Position numbers and translations under genes: made by a program
Notes under the pieces: model-generated
The model's database searches: none
What the model was told of the DNA's origin: nothing
Seen by the model: only the letters and a program-made list of their open reading frames with translations
Assembly: GCA_934569215.1 (NCBI GenBank)
Contig: CAKTKF010000045.1
Location: forward strand, 1 to 7,356
Origin: an uncultured Oscillospiraceae bacterium
GTDB lineage: Bacteria; Bacillota; Clostridia; Oscillospirales; Oscillospiraceae
Reading direction: 5' to 3'
DNA length: 7,356 nt
Part shown: piece by piece, positions 1 to 5,761 of the stretch
Layout of the letters: each line of letters opens with the position of its first letter
Position numbering within the stretch: the stretch's first letter is position 1

Positions 1-10
1 AGCGAGGACG

Positions 11-77
11 GAGAGGGTATACCAGGCTGCAATACCCTCTCAGTCACCTTCGGTGACAGCTCTCCCAGAGGGAGAGC
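11..77. repeat. Array of three adjacent perfect hairpins (REP/MITE-like element)
   Basis: Three perfect inverted repeats lie almost back to back. The first has 10-base arms GAGAGGGTAT (11-20) and ATACCCTCTC (32-41) around an 11-base loop. The second is GTCACC (43-48)/GGTGAC (52-57) with loop TTC. The third is GCTCTCCC (59-66)/GGGAGAGC (70-77) with loop AGA. CCCTCT at 35-40 could instead pair with AGAGGG at 67-72, enclosing the second hairpin. The array sits just past the stop of the minus-strand peptidase gene and could act as a 3' RNA end structure, but no T-run follows on that strand. Similar CTCTCCC/GGGAGAG palindromes recur between genes in Oscillospiraceae genomes (from memory, unchecked). 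The element may extend beyond the left edge. Confidence 0.6.
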
Positions 78-98
78 CAAGGGCGGGTTTCGTTAAAT

Positions 99-1715
99 TT
101 ACTCAAATACCGATTCAAAGACTGCCTTGACCGCTTCGATTCTTCCCGTCTCGAAGGGGCTTTCCAGTCCGGCGCTGTCCAGGAAGGCCAGGAAATAGGA
201 TTCCTGTGTCGTCAGATTCTGCTCGTACAGCTCCAGGCCTGCGCCGCTCTGCTCCTGTTCCAGCTGGTACAGCTGCATGGCCGCGTCGTTGCTGACCACA
301 TAGCTGAAAACGTACATGGGGTTCGTGTAGAGGTGGGTCACATCCACAAACTCCCGGCGGTCGTAGCCCACGCTTTCAAAGCCGAAGTCCTGCACCACCT
401 GCTCATACAGCGCGTACAGCCCCTCCGCGGAAAGAGCGTCCCCGGTCAGGCTGTACATCTGCCGCTCAAAGCTGGCATATGCCCCCTGCTCCACGTAATT
501 GCCCAGACTGTCCGCCATTTTTGCCCGGGTCAGGTCTTCCCCGCCGTAGCACAGGCTCAGATACTCCATACCCGTGGAGAAAAATTCCAGCACGTCCACC
601 CCGGCGGCGCTGCCGTAGCTGGCATAGTCGTTGCAGAAGTGGCCGAACTCGTGGGCAAGCACCAGCTTGTCGTAGGCCGTCAGCGTAGCGTTCATGAAGA
701 TGAACGGCTCCTGATAGCTGGTCAGGTACTGCTCAAAGGAGGAATTGTACTTGTTCTCCCCGTAGCCGGTGTCGTAGAGCTTGGCCGTCTTCATCAGATC
801 GTAGGCTTCCTTCACCGTGCCGCCCATGCCATCTGCCGCCGTGGCTAAGTAGTTGAGCGTCTCCTTCTCCGAAGAATACGCGCCGGTCGCCTCCCAGGCA
901 TCGCCGCTCAGCTCCCGGTACAGCGGCACCAGCTCCCGGCGGATATCCTCCAGGAGCTGCTCCTCCTCCGCGGCGGTGTAGTCCCGGTAGAAGTAAAAGT
1001 CCTCGGCAAACTGGGGGTAATCCGAATAGCCCCAATATTCCGCCATCTCCTGACGGACGGCGATCAGCTCCGCCAGAAGGGACGCCATACCGTCCGCGCA
1101 GGCGTCATAGTAGCCTTCCGTATCCTCCGGATAGTCCGCCGCCTGGGCGGACAGCTCGTAATATTGGGTTTGCAGCTTGGCTTCTTCCTCCAGCAAGGCG
1201 GTGAAAGTCTCGTCCCAGAGCGTTTCCTCATTCTCATAGCTGTCGAAAAAGCCCTCGCCGAAATATTCTTCCTGCTCCAGCTCCTCCCGGGCGGGGGACT
1301 GCGCAAGGGCCCGGTAAAGCTCCTGCAAGCCGGCATCCACCGTGGCCGCGTTCTGGGCGCAGTAGTTGTATTCGTCCTCCCAGTAGGTGTCCGTCAGGTC
1401 GGCGCAGTAATGGATATCCGCCAGGGCGTAATAGGTGCTGAACCAGTCATAGGCATCGTAAAAGTCGTACACCCCGTCCAGAATGGCGGAAACGTCGTCC
1501 CCCTTCGCCGCCTCGCAGGCGGCGTCCAGGGTCTGCCGGAGCTGGGTCATGTCCGGGCGCTCATAGGTCATGCTCTCGTAGGGTACGACGGCGTCCCCGT
1601 CCACCAGGGAGCGCACGGCGCCGACATACCCGCCAAAATCCACCATGCCGCAGCCGGACAGCAGCACCGCCGCCGTCAGCGCCAGGGCAATCAGCCGCAA
1701 AAATCTTGTTTTCAT
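99..1715 (-). CDS. Lipoprotein with M3-like (oligoendopeptidase F-type) zinc metallopeptidase domain
   Basis: A 538-residue protein, probably a zinc endopeptidase tethered to the outer face of the membrane that cleaves peptides. The N-terminus is a lipoprotein signal peptide: basic MKTRFLR, a hydrophobic core, then lipobox L-S-G-C with the lipidated Cys at residue 22. Residues about 50-340 are helical, acidic and rich in Tyr and Glu. The zinc motif is HEFGH, with His355, Glu356 and His359. Glu377 in VLEFF aligns with the third metal ligand of M3 peptidases (FVEAPSQ). His461 with the NPMYVFSYVVS segment (465-475) resembles the substrate-binding His/Tyr region near the C-terminus of PepF. The start ATG has AGGAGG 9 bases upstream (1725-1730), overlapping the stop of the MATE gene, so this is the second gene of an operon. 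The general fold call is solid; the substrate is unknown. Confidence 0.85.
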   Translation of the reverse strand: MKTRFLRLIALALTAAVLLSGCGMVDFGGYVGAVRSLVDGDAVVPYESMTYERPDMTQLRQTLDAACEAAKGDDVSAILDGVYDFYDAYDWFSTYYALADIHYCADLTDTYWEDEYNYCAQNAATVDAGLQELYRALAQSPAREELEQEEYFGEGFFDSYENEETLWDETFTALLEEEAKLQTQYYELSAQAADYPEDTEGYYDACADGMASLLAELIAVRQEMAEYWGYSDYPQFAEDFYFYRDYTAAEEEQLLEDIRRELVPLYRELSGDAWEATGAYSSEKETLNYLATAADGMGGTVKEAYDLMKTAKLYDTGYGENKYNSSFEQYLTSYQEPFIFMNATLTAYDKLVLAHEFGHFCNDYASYGSAAGVDVLEFFSTGMEYLSLCYGGEDLTRAKMADSLGNYVEQGAYASFERQMYSLTGDALSAEGLYALYEQVVQDFGFESVGYDRREFVDVTHLYTNPMYVFSYVVSNDAAMQLYQLEQEQSGAGLELYEQNLTTQESYFLAFLDSAGLESPFETGRIEAVKAVFESVFE

Positions 1716-1724
1716 TTCTCTTTT

Positions 1725-1730
1725 CCTCCT
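1725..1730 (-). promoter_or_regulatory. Shine-Dalgarno overlapping the upstream stop codon
   Basis: The minus strand reads AGGAGG, 9 bases before the ATG of the peptidase lipoprotein. It shares bases with the TAG stop (1729-1731) of the MATE gene. With only 13 bases between the genes, translational coupling is likely and no separate promoter is needed. Confidence 0.8.
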
Positions 1731-3108
1731 AAGCCCTTACTTCCGGTTCCATGCCGCACTGGGCAATACGCCTGCGCAGCCAGCCCCCGCGAAAATAGAC
1801 GATCGCGAACACCGTCGCCGCCAGCAGCCAGCTTAAGGGATAGCAAACGGCCAGCAGCTCGATTCTGTGCCAGGTTCTCACCACCGTGAAAATCCACACC
1901 ACCCGGAACACGCACACGCACATGCAGGTGATCACCGTGGGAACCACCGAATAGCCCGTTCCCCGCATGGCTCCGGCGAACACCTCCACCGGCATGAACA
2001 GCACGTTGAACGGCACCGTCCATGCCATGACATACACCCCCAGCCTGATCACCGCCGGGTCGGTGGTGTAAATTCCCAGAATGACGGGACGGAACGTGAT
2101 GACCAGGGCGCTCATCGCCCCCGTCAGCGCCACGCTCATGCCCATGCAGACCCACACGCTTTGGCGAATCCGGTCATATTTCTGGGCGCCGAAGTTCTGC
2201 CCCACGAAGGTGGTCACGGAAACGCCGAAGGCGCCGGAGATCATCCAGGTCAGGCTGTCGGTCTTGACGTACGCCGTCCAGGCCGCCACCGCCACATCCC
2301 CGAAGGAGTTGATGCCGGACTGGATAAGCGTATTGGCCAGGTCAAAGGTCACGAATTGCAGCCCCGCCGGCACGCCGACGTAGAGAATGCGTTTCAGAAG
2401 CTCGCCCTGGAACCGGATTTTTTTCAAAGAAAGCCGGGTTTCCTCCGGCTGACGGAGCAGCGCCACCGTGACCATCCCCGCGCTGACCACCTGAGAGAAA
2501 ACCGTCGCAATGGCAGCCCCCGCCACCCCCATTTTCAGCACCACCACGCACACGATATCCAGAACGATGTTGACGCCGCAGGCGGCCATCAGGAAAACGG
2601 TCGGCCGCCGGGAATCCCCCATGGCCCGGAGAATGCCCGCGCCCATGTTGTAGAGCATGGAAGCAATCGCGCCGCCAAAGTAGATTTTGATATACAGGAC
2701 GGCGTCGTCCAGGCAGCTTTCCGGGGTGTTCATCAGCCTCAGAAGCCTGGGGCCGAAGGAGTAGCCCAGCAGCATCACCACCGCGCCCAGCAGCAGCGAC
2801 AGCGCCACGCCGGTATGGAGGGCGTCCTGCACACCCTGCTTACTTTTCGCGCCGTAAAACTGGGACAGCAGTACCGTCGCGCCGGTGCTCAGGCCGATGA
2901 AGAAGCCGTTCATCAGGTTCAGCAGCGCCGAGGTGGCTCCCACCGCCGCCAGCGCCTGGGTACCGACAAACCGGCCGACGATGATGGTATCCACGGTATT
3001 GTACATCTGCTGGAAAAAGCTTCCCAGCAGAATGGGAAAGAAAAAGAAAAGCAGCTGCTTCCAGATCACGCCCTCCGTGATGCGCTGCGACGGCAATTCG
3101 CCCTCCAT
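1729..3108 (-). CDS. MATE-family multidrug/organic cation efflux transporter
   Basis: A 459-residue integral membrane protein with about twelve hydrophobic segments, the normal length for MATE exporters, which use a sodium or proton gradient to expel drugs or metabolites. The first half carries the family stretch FFPILLGSFFQQMYNTVDTI (22-42). The pseudo-repeated signatures GILRAMGDSRRPT (about 158-170) and GAMRGTGYSVVPT (about 379-391) mark the two six-helix bundles. GQNFGAQ is at 303-309. The frame stays open upstream to 3243, but ATG 3108 is chosen: AGGAGG lies 8 bases before it, family homology starts here, and the -10/-35 elements (3141-3169) fall inside the extra upstream codons. It is the first gene of an operon with the lipoprotein peptidase. 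The substrate cannot be read from the sequence; export of a peptide or toxic compound linked to the peptidase is only a guess. Confidence 0.93.
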   Translation of the reverse strand: MEGELPSQRITEGVIWKQLLFFFFPILLGSFFQQMYNTVDTIIVGRFVGTQALAAVGATSALLNLMNGFFIGLSTGATVLLSQFYGAKSKQGVQDALHTGVALSLLLGAVVMLLGYSFGPRLLRLMNTPESCLDDAVLYIKIYFGGAIASMLYNMGAGILRAMGDSRRPTVFLMAACGVNIVLDIVCVVVLKMGVAGAAIATVFSQVVSAGMVTVALLRQPEETRLSLKKIRFQGELLKRILYVGVPAGLQFVTFDLANTLIQSGINSFGDVAVAAWTAYVKTDSLTWMISGAFGVSVTTFVGQNFGAQKYDRIRQSVWVCMGMSVALTGAMSALVITFRPVILGIYTTDPAVIRLGVYVMAWTVPFNVLFMPVEVFAGAMRGTGYSVVPTVITCMCVCVFRVVWIFTVVRTWHRIELLAVCYPLSWLLAATVFAIVYFRGGWLRRRIAQCGMEPEVRA

Positions 3109-3116
3109 AGAAAAAT

Positions 3117-3122
3117 CCTCCT
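3117..3122 (-). promoter_or_regulatory. Shine-Dalgarno fixing the MATE start at 3108
   Basis: The minus strand reads AGGAGG with an 8-base spacer (3109-3116) to ATG 3108. No comparable site precedes the other in-frame starts further upstream, so this decides the start. Confidence 0.85.
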
Positions 3123-3140
3123 GCGGGTGTTCTGTGGACG

Positions 3141-3169
3141 ATTCTACCATAGAAGCGGCAAACTGTCCA
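3141..3169 (-). promoter_or_regulatory. Sigma-70 promoter for the MATE-peptidase operon
   Basis: On the minus strand, -35 TGGACA (3164-3169) is followed by a 17-base spacer and -10 TAGAAT (3141-3146); each box matches consensus at five of six positions. Transcription should begin near 3134, leaving a leader of about 26 bases that contains the AGGAGG site. The promoter lies downstream of the terminator at 3213-3266, so the operon is separate from whatever transcript ends there. Confidence 0.7.
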
Positions 3170-3212
3170 TGGTTTTTTCGGGGAAACATGCCGTATCCAA
3201 CAGAGAAAGCGC

Positions 3213-3266
3213 AAAAAAGAAATAACCCTCGGTCAACTGTCACTACAGCCGCCGAGGGTCATTTCT
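3213..3266 (-). terminator. Strong intrinsic terminator of an unassigned minus-strand transcript
   Basis: Arms 3252-3266 and 3218-3232 form a 15-bp stem in minus-strand RNA with a single G-U pair. The core is ACCCTCGG/CCGAGGGT. The loop holds a second small stem, CTGT (3237-3240)/ACAG (3245-3248). On the minus strand the stem is followed by a run of five T (3213-3217). On the plus strand there is no T-run after the hairpin, so it is oriented to stop minus-strand transcription. No recognised gene ends here; the only candidate transcript is the region up to about 3495. Confidence 0.75.
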
Positions 3267-3478
3267 CTGCGATCTTGATATCTAACATCTGTTGGTTAAC
3301 CTCTCTTTCTGCGGATTGACGGGCGTTTGCGATCCGTTTGCCTGCTCCGATGCCTTATCCATTCTCCATCTGTCTCTTCCGCGAGACGCGCTTATAAGTC
3401 GGAATCGCCGGGGGATCTCCCTGCCCGCCTGTATCGGCTCCATCCTGATTTGAAGCCTTCAAGGGTTTACCTGTACAT
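3259..3478 (-). other. Candidate broken small-protein gene or small RNA
   Basis: Not recognised. The minus strand has a good Shine-Dalgarno, AGAGGTG (3485-3491), 6 bases before ATG 3478, but the frame stops after three codons (Met-Tyr-Arg-TAA). Skipping one T at that stop opens the +1 frame for 37 codons (3468-3358), including PPAIPTYKRVSRKRQMENG, then TAA at 3355-3357. The same frame runs on for 31 more codons, including ARQSAEREVNQQMLDIKIAEK's last part MLDIKIAEK, to TGA 3259-3261 inside the terminator stem. An overlapping frame, 3282-3443, could encode 53 residues but has no clear ribosome site. This could be a decayed small gene, a frameshifted gene or a noncoding RNA. Third-position GC is lower than in the neighbouring genes, which weakens the coding case. 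Confidence 0.3.
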
Positions 3479-3501
3479 CGGTATCACCTCTTTGTATTTA
3501 T

Positions 3502-3530
3502 AAAATATCATAAATATATCGGTTATTCAA
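3502..3530 (-). promoter_or_regulatory. Possible promoter for the minus-strand small transcript
   Basis: On the minus strand, TTGAAT (3525-3530), a 17-base spacer and TATTTT (3502-3507) make a four-of-six plus four-of-six match in a markedly AT-rich stretch (about 3490-3550) of an otherwise GC-rich window. The predicted start near 3495 is just upstream of the AGAGGTG site. The match is modest, and AT-rich sequence easily produces such boxes. Confidence 0.35.
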
Positions 3531-3533
3531 GGC

Positions 3534-3553
3534 GCAATATTATACAATATTGC
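3534..3553. promoter_or_regulatory. Perfect 20-bp inverted repeat, operator candidate
   Basis: GCAATATT-ATAC-AATATTGC has perfect 8-base arms around a 4-base centre. It lies immediately upstream of the possible minus-strand promoter (3502-3530) and about 54 bases upstream of the strong plus-strand -35 box at 3607. Symmetry and position fit a dimeric transcription factor site. No T-run follows, so it is not a terminator. The regulator is unknown. Confidence 0.45.
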
Positions 3554-3606
3554 CAATACCTTATTGTTGAAAACACAGATTTCCCTTCGGTACGGGCAGC
3601 CACGGA

Positions 3607-3635
3607 TTGACAACGGGTGAATGCCCTGTTATAAT
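3607..3635 (+). promoter_or_regulatory. Exact-consensus sigma-70 promoter for the C-S lyase gene
   Basis: TTGACA (3607-3612), a 17-base spacer and TATAAT (3630-3635) match the housekeeping consensus exactly. Transcription should begin near 3642, giving a leader of about 88 bases. The TTG of the -35 box is also the earliest in-frame start of the downstream reading frame, which confirms that the codons before 3730 are not coding. Confidence 0.85.
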
Positions 3636-3645
3636 GATTTTGTTC

Positions 3646-3670
3646 GGCGGCTTTGCAGCCGTCATTTTTT
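3646..3670 (+). terminator. Terminator-like hairpin in the leader (possible attenuator)
   Basis: GGCGGCT (3646-3652) pairs with AGCCGTC (3657-3663), a 7-bp stem with one G-U pair and loop TTGC. It is followed by A and six T (3665-3670). It begins only about five bases after the predicted transcription start, so an active terminator would release an RNA of roughly 30 bases before the gene. I could not find a convincing competing antiterminator stem in 3671-3729. Confidence 0.5.
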
Positions 3671-3715
3671 CGTGGTATTTCCCCGGTCGGTATTCCCGTC
3701 TGGGCAAGGGTAAAA

Positions 3716-3721
3716 AAGGAG
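3716..3721 (+). promoter_or_regulatory. Shine-Dalgarno fixing the C-S lyase start at 3730
   Basis: AAGGAG with an 8-base spacer to ATG 3730. It selects this start over the in-frame codons back to 3607, which overlap the promoter and leader hairpin. Confidence 0.85.
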
Positions 3722-3729
3722 AAACACAA

Positions 3730-4938
3730 ATGAAATACGACTTTACTTCCATTCTGGATCGCCGGGGAAAGGACGCCGTCGCCGTCGACGCCGTGGGCGC
3801 CCCCGGCTCCTCCTATCCCGCCCCCCGGGAGGGCTTCGACGTGATCCCCATGTGGGTCGCGGACATGAATTTCCCCGTGGTTCCCACCGTTCAGCAGGCC
3901 ATGATCGCCCGGGCGGAGCATCCGGCCTTCGGCTATTTTGACCCCCCGGCGGAATACTACGATTCCATCATCCGCTGGCAGGAAAACCGCAACGGCGTCA
4001 CCGGCCTGAAGCCGGAACACATCGGCTACGAAAACGGCGTATTGGGCGGCGTGATCTCCGCACTGAACGTGCTTTGCTCCAAGGGGGACAACGTGCTGCT
4101 CCACAGCCCCACCTACATCGGCTTTACCCACTGCCTGACGGACAACGGCTATCACATTGTCCACTCTCCGCTGACAAAGGACGAGCAAGGAATCTGGCGG
4201 ATGGACTTTGCCGACATGGAAAAGAAAATCGTGGAAAATCACATCCACGCCGCCATTTTCTGCTCCCCCCACAACCCCTGCGGCCGGGTCTGGGAGCGCC
4301 GGGAAGTCGAGCAGGCCATGGCGCTGTACAAGAAGTACGACGTGATGGTGGTTTCCGACGAGATCTGGAGCGACATTCTGCTGACCGGGTATCGCCACAC
4401 CCCCACCCAGTCCGTCAGCGAGGACGCGAAAATGCGCACCGTGGCGCTGTACGCCCCCTCCAAGACCTTCAATCTGGCGGGATTGGTGGGCAGCTACCAT
4501 ATTATCTACAATTCCTGGCTCCGGGATCGCTGCGACAAGGAGGGTTCCCTCAGCCACTACAACGCCATGAACGTCATGAGTATGCACGCGCTGCTGGGCG
4601 CTTACAAGCCCGAAGGCTGCGAGTGGGTGGAAGAGCTGCGGCAGGTCATCACCGGCAACGTGGATTTTGCCTGCGACTATATCGCTCAGCACTTTAACGG
4701 CGTGGAGGTCAGCCGCCCTCAGGGGACGTATATGCTGTTCCTGGACTGCGAAAAATGGCTGACAGCCCACGGCAAGACCATGGACGAGCTGCTTGCCGCC
4801 GGATGGGACGTGGGCGTTGTCTGGCAGGACGGACGGGCGTTCCACGGCCAGACTCACATCCGCATGAACCTCGCGCTGCCCTTAAGCCGGGTGCAGGAGG
4901 CCTTCCGGCGGCTGGATACCTATGTTTTCAACGCTTAA
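3730..4938 (+). CDS. patB: MalY/PatB-family PLP-dependent C-S beta-lyase (cystathionine beta-lyase-like)
   Basis: A 402-residue cytoplasmic fold-type I aminotransferase-like enzyme of the MalY/PatB group. These cleave the C-S bond of cystathionine, cysteine or cysteine conjugates to pyruvate, ammonia and a thiol. Near the N-terminus is MWVADMNFPVVP, a hallmark of the group. HNPCGRVW (181-188) holds Asn182, which contacts the cofactor. SDEIWSD (209-215) holds Asp210, which pairs with the pyridine nitrogen. SKTFNLAG (244-251) holds the Schiff-base Lys245. Arg378 in HIRMNLALP is the expected carboxylate-binding arginine. Length is normal for the family. The gene stands alone between its own promoter (3607-3635) and terminator (4945-4981), with a hairpin in the leader that may attenuate expression. 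A true aminotransferase is less likely given the N-terminal signature. The exact substrate is not determined; the symbol reflects family membership. Confidence 0.88.
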   Translation: MKYDFTSILDRRGKDAVAVDAVGAPGSSYPAPREGFDVIPMWVADMNFPVVPTVQQAMIARAEHPAFGYFDPPAEYYDSIIRWQENRNGVTGLKPEHIGYENGVLGGVISALNVLCSKGDNVLLHSPTYIGFTHCLTDNGYHIVHSPLTKDEQGIWRMDFADMEKKIVENHIHAAIFCSPHNPCGRVWERREVEQAMALYKKYDVMVVSDEIWSDILLTGYRHTPTQSVSEDAKMRTVALYAPSKTFNLAGLVGSYHIIYNSWLRDRCDKEGSLSHYNAMNVMSMHALLGAYKPEGCEWVEELRQVITGNVDFACDYIAQHFNGVEVSRPQGTYMLFLDCEKWLTAHGKTMDELLAAGWDVGVVWQDGRAFHGQTHIRMNLALPLSRVQEAFRRLDTYVFNA

Positions 4939-4944
4939 TACGGA

Positions 4945-4981
4945 CTCCGGGGCGGAAATCCGCCCCGGAGATTTTGCTTTT
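4945..4981 (+). terminator. Intrinsic terminator of the C-S lyase gene
   Basis: A perfect 11-bp stem, CTCCGGGGCGG (4945-4955)/CCGCCCCGGAG (4960-4970), with loop AAAT and a T-rich tail ATTTTGCTTTT (4971-4981). It starts six bases after the stop codon and isolates the gene from the two-component operon. Confidence 0.93.
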
Positions 4982-4999
4982 GGGGGTAAATTGCCCCAC

Positions 5000-5032
5000 T
5001 TTACATAGATTTTACAAAGTGCCTATTGTAAT
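5000..5032 (+). promoter_or_regulatory. Pho-box-like direct repeats and probable -10 of the two-component operon
   Basis: TTTACA occurs at 5000-5005 and 5011-5016, a period of 11 bases (one DNA turn), matching the TT(A/T/C)ACA direct-repeat pattern bound by Bacillus PhoP. TGTAAT at 5027-5032 is a five-of-six -10 box lying 10 bases after the second repeat, too near for that repeat to be a -35. This fits an activator-dependent promoter. The same stretch also carries CACTTT (4997-5002)/AAAGTG (5016-5021) as an inverted repeat. Only two good repeats are visible, fewer than the four typical of strong Pho promoters. Confidence 0.45.
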
Positions 5033-5043
5033 TCTTACGGTTT

Positions 5044-5059
5044 TGTCGTACCATCGACA
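5044..5059 (+). other. Small dyad in the regulator leader
   Basis: TGTCG (5044-5048) and CGACA (5055-5059) flank a 6-base loop about 17 bases before the ribosome site. It is too short and lacks a T-run, so it is not a terminator. It could be a minor leader hairpin or chance. Confidence 0.25.
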
Positions 5060-5076
5060 GTGAGATAGAATAAGTT

Positions 5077-5082
5077 GGAGGG
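5077..5082 (+). promoter_or_regulatory. Shine-Dalgarno selecting the GTG start at 5090
   Basis: GGAGGG lies 7 bases before GTG 5090. It directly abuts the in-frame ATG at 5084 and overlaps the in-frame TTG at 5075, so neither of those can use it. The GTG start also places the conserved receiver opening (M-I-Y-C-V-E-D-D) at the N-terminus. Confidence 0.8.
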
Positions 5083-5089
5083 AATGCAA

Positions 5090-5758
5090 GTGATTTACTG
5101 CGTAGAGGATGACGACAGCATCCGTGAGTTGATGCTGTATGCCCTGCGGGCATCCGGCTTCGAGGCGGAGGGCTTCCGGGACAGCGTGGGGCTGTTCGAT
5201 GCCCTGAGCCATGCCCAGCCCCAGCTCATTATGCTGGATATTATGCTGCCCGGGATGGACGGCATTGAAATTCTCAAAGCACTCCGGGGCAATCCCGCCA
5301 CCGCCCGCATCCCGGTCATCATCGCGTCCGCCCGGGGAACGGAGTACGACAAGGTGGTGGGGCTGGACCTGGGGGCTGACGATTATCTGGCCAAGCCCTT
5401 CGGCATGATGGAGATGGTGTCCCGCATCCGGGCGGTTCTGCGCCGGACGGCTCCTGCGGCCGCTCCCGGACTGCTGCAAATGGGAAATCTGCGGATGGAT
5501 TCCGCGTCCCACACGGTCTATGCCGGGGACACCCGGGTGGAGCTGACGCTGAAGGAATTTGAGCTATTAAAGCTCTTTCTGGAGCATCCCGGCCGGGTCT
5601 TTACCCGGGATCAGCTGCTGGAGCGGATCTGGAGCACGGACTACGTGGGCGAGACCCGGACGGTGGACGTACACATCGGCACCCTGCGCACGAAGCTGGG
5701 GCAGTGCGGCGAATACATCCGCACCGTCCGGGGCGTTGGCTACCGGATGGAGGCGTAG
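5090..5758 (+). CDS. OmpR/PhoB-family response regulator (PhoP/PhoB-like)
   Basis: A 222-residue cytoplasmic DNA-binding regulator, standard length. The receiver domain (about 1-115) has the acidic cluster Glu6/Asp7/Asp8, phosphorylation site Asp50 in LIMLDIMLPGMDG, switch Ser80 in VIIASARG and Lys102 in AKPFG. The C-terminal winged helix-turn-helix (about 127-220) includes LTLKEFELLKLF, FTRDQLLERIW and the recognition helix RTVDVHIGTLRTKLG, ending in the usual VRGVGYRM. GTG is the start (see the site at 5077-5082). The sensor kinase gene follows after 3 bases and is surely the partner. The TTTACA repeats upstream and the subfamily resemblance point to phosphate-starvation control, but no pst or phoU genes are in view, so PhoP identity is an inference. 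Confidence 0.93.
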   Translation: MIYCVEDDDSIRELMLYALRASGFEAEGFRDSVGLFDALSHAQPQLIMLDIMLPGMDGIEILKALRGNPATARIPVIIASARGTEYDKVVGLDLGADDYLAKPFGMMEMVSRIRAVLRRTAPAAAPGLLQMGNLRMDSASHTVYAGDTRVELTLKEFELLKLFLEHPGRVFTRDQLLERIWSTDYVGETRTVDVHIGTLRTKLGQCGEYIRTVRGVGYRMEA

Positions 5759-5761
5759 GCC

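Noticed and set aside
1164..1889. Plus-strand open frame opposite the peptidase lipoprotein
   Set aside because: Antisense shadow crossing the end of the peptidase gene and the start of the MATE 3' end; no family features.
1867..3225. Plus-strand open frame (about 452 codons) opposite the MATE gene
   Set aside because: The product is extremely His/Arg/Gly-rich with no fold signature, as expected from the antisense of a membrane-protein gene. No promoter or ribosome site.
3109..3243. N-terminal extension of the MATE gene to an upstream ATG
   Set aside because: The added 45 codons contain the promoter boxes and the Shine-Dalgarno, reach into the terminator hairpin, and have no family similarity.
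3213..3500. Known riboswitch or T-box leader for the MATE gene
   Set aside because: I could not match the conserved cores I know (T-box GGUACCGCG, SAM-I, cyclic-di-GMP-I), and the MATE gene has its own promoter after the terminator. A covariance-model search would settle it.
3607..3729. N-terminal extension of the C-S lyase to a TTG start
   Set aside because: That TTG is the first three bases of the -35 box, and the extension overlaps the -10 box and the leader hairpin.
3523..4857. Long minus-strand open frame (about 444 codons) opposite the C-S lyase gene
   Set aside because: It is a mirror of a GC-rich coding frame: low-complexity His/Val/Gly-rich product, no ribosome site, no known family. 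The plus strand has full catalytic motifs.
5043..5071. TTGTCG-N17-TAGAAT as promoter of the response regulator
   Set aside because: The boxes look fair, but transcription would begin near 5078, inside the Shine-Dalgarno, leaving no usable ribosome site.
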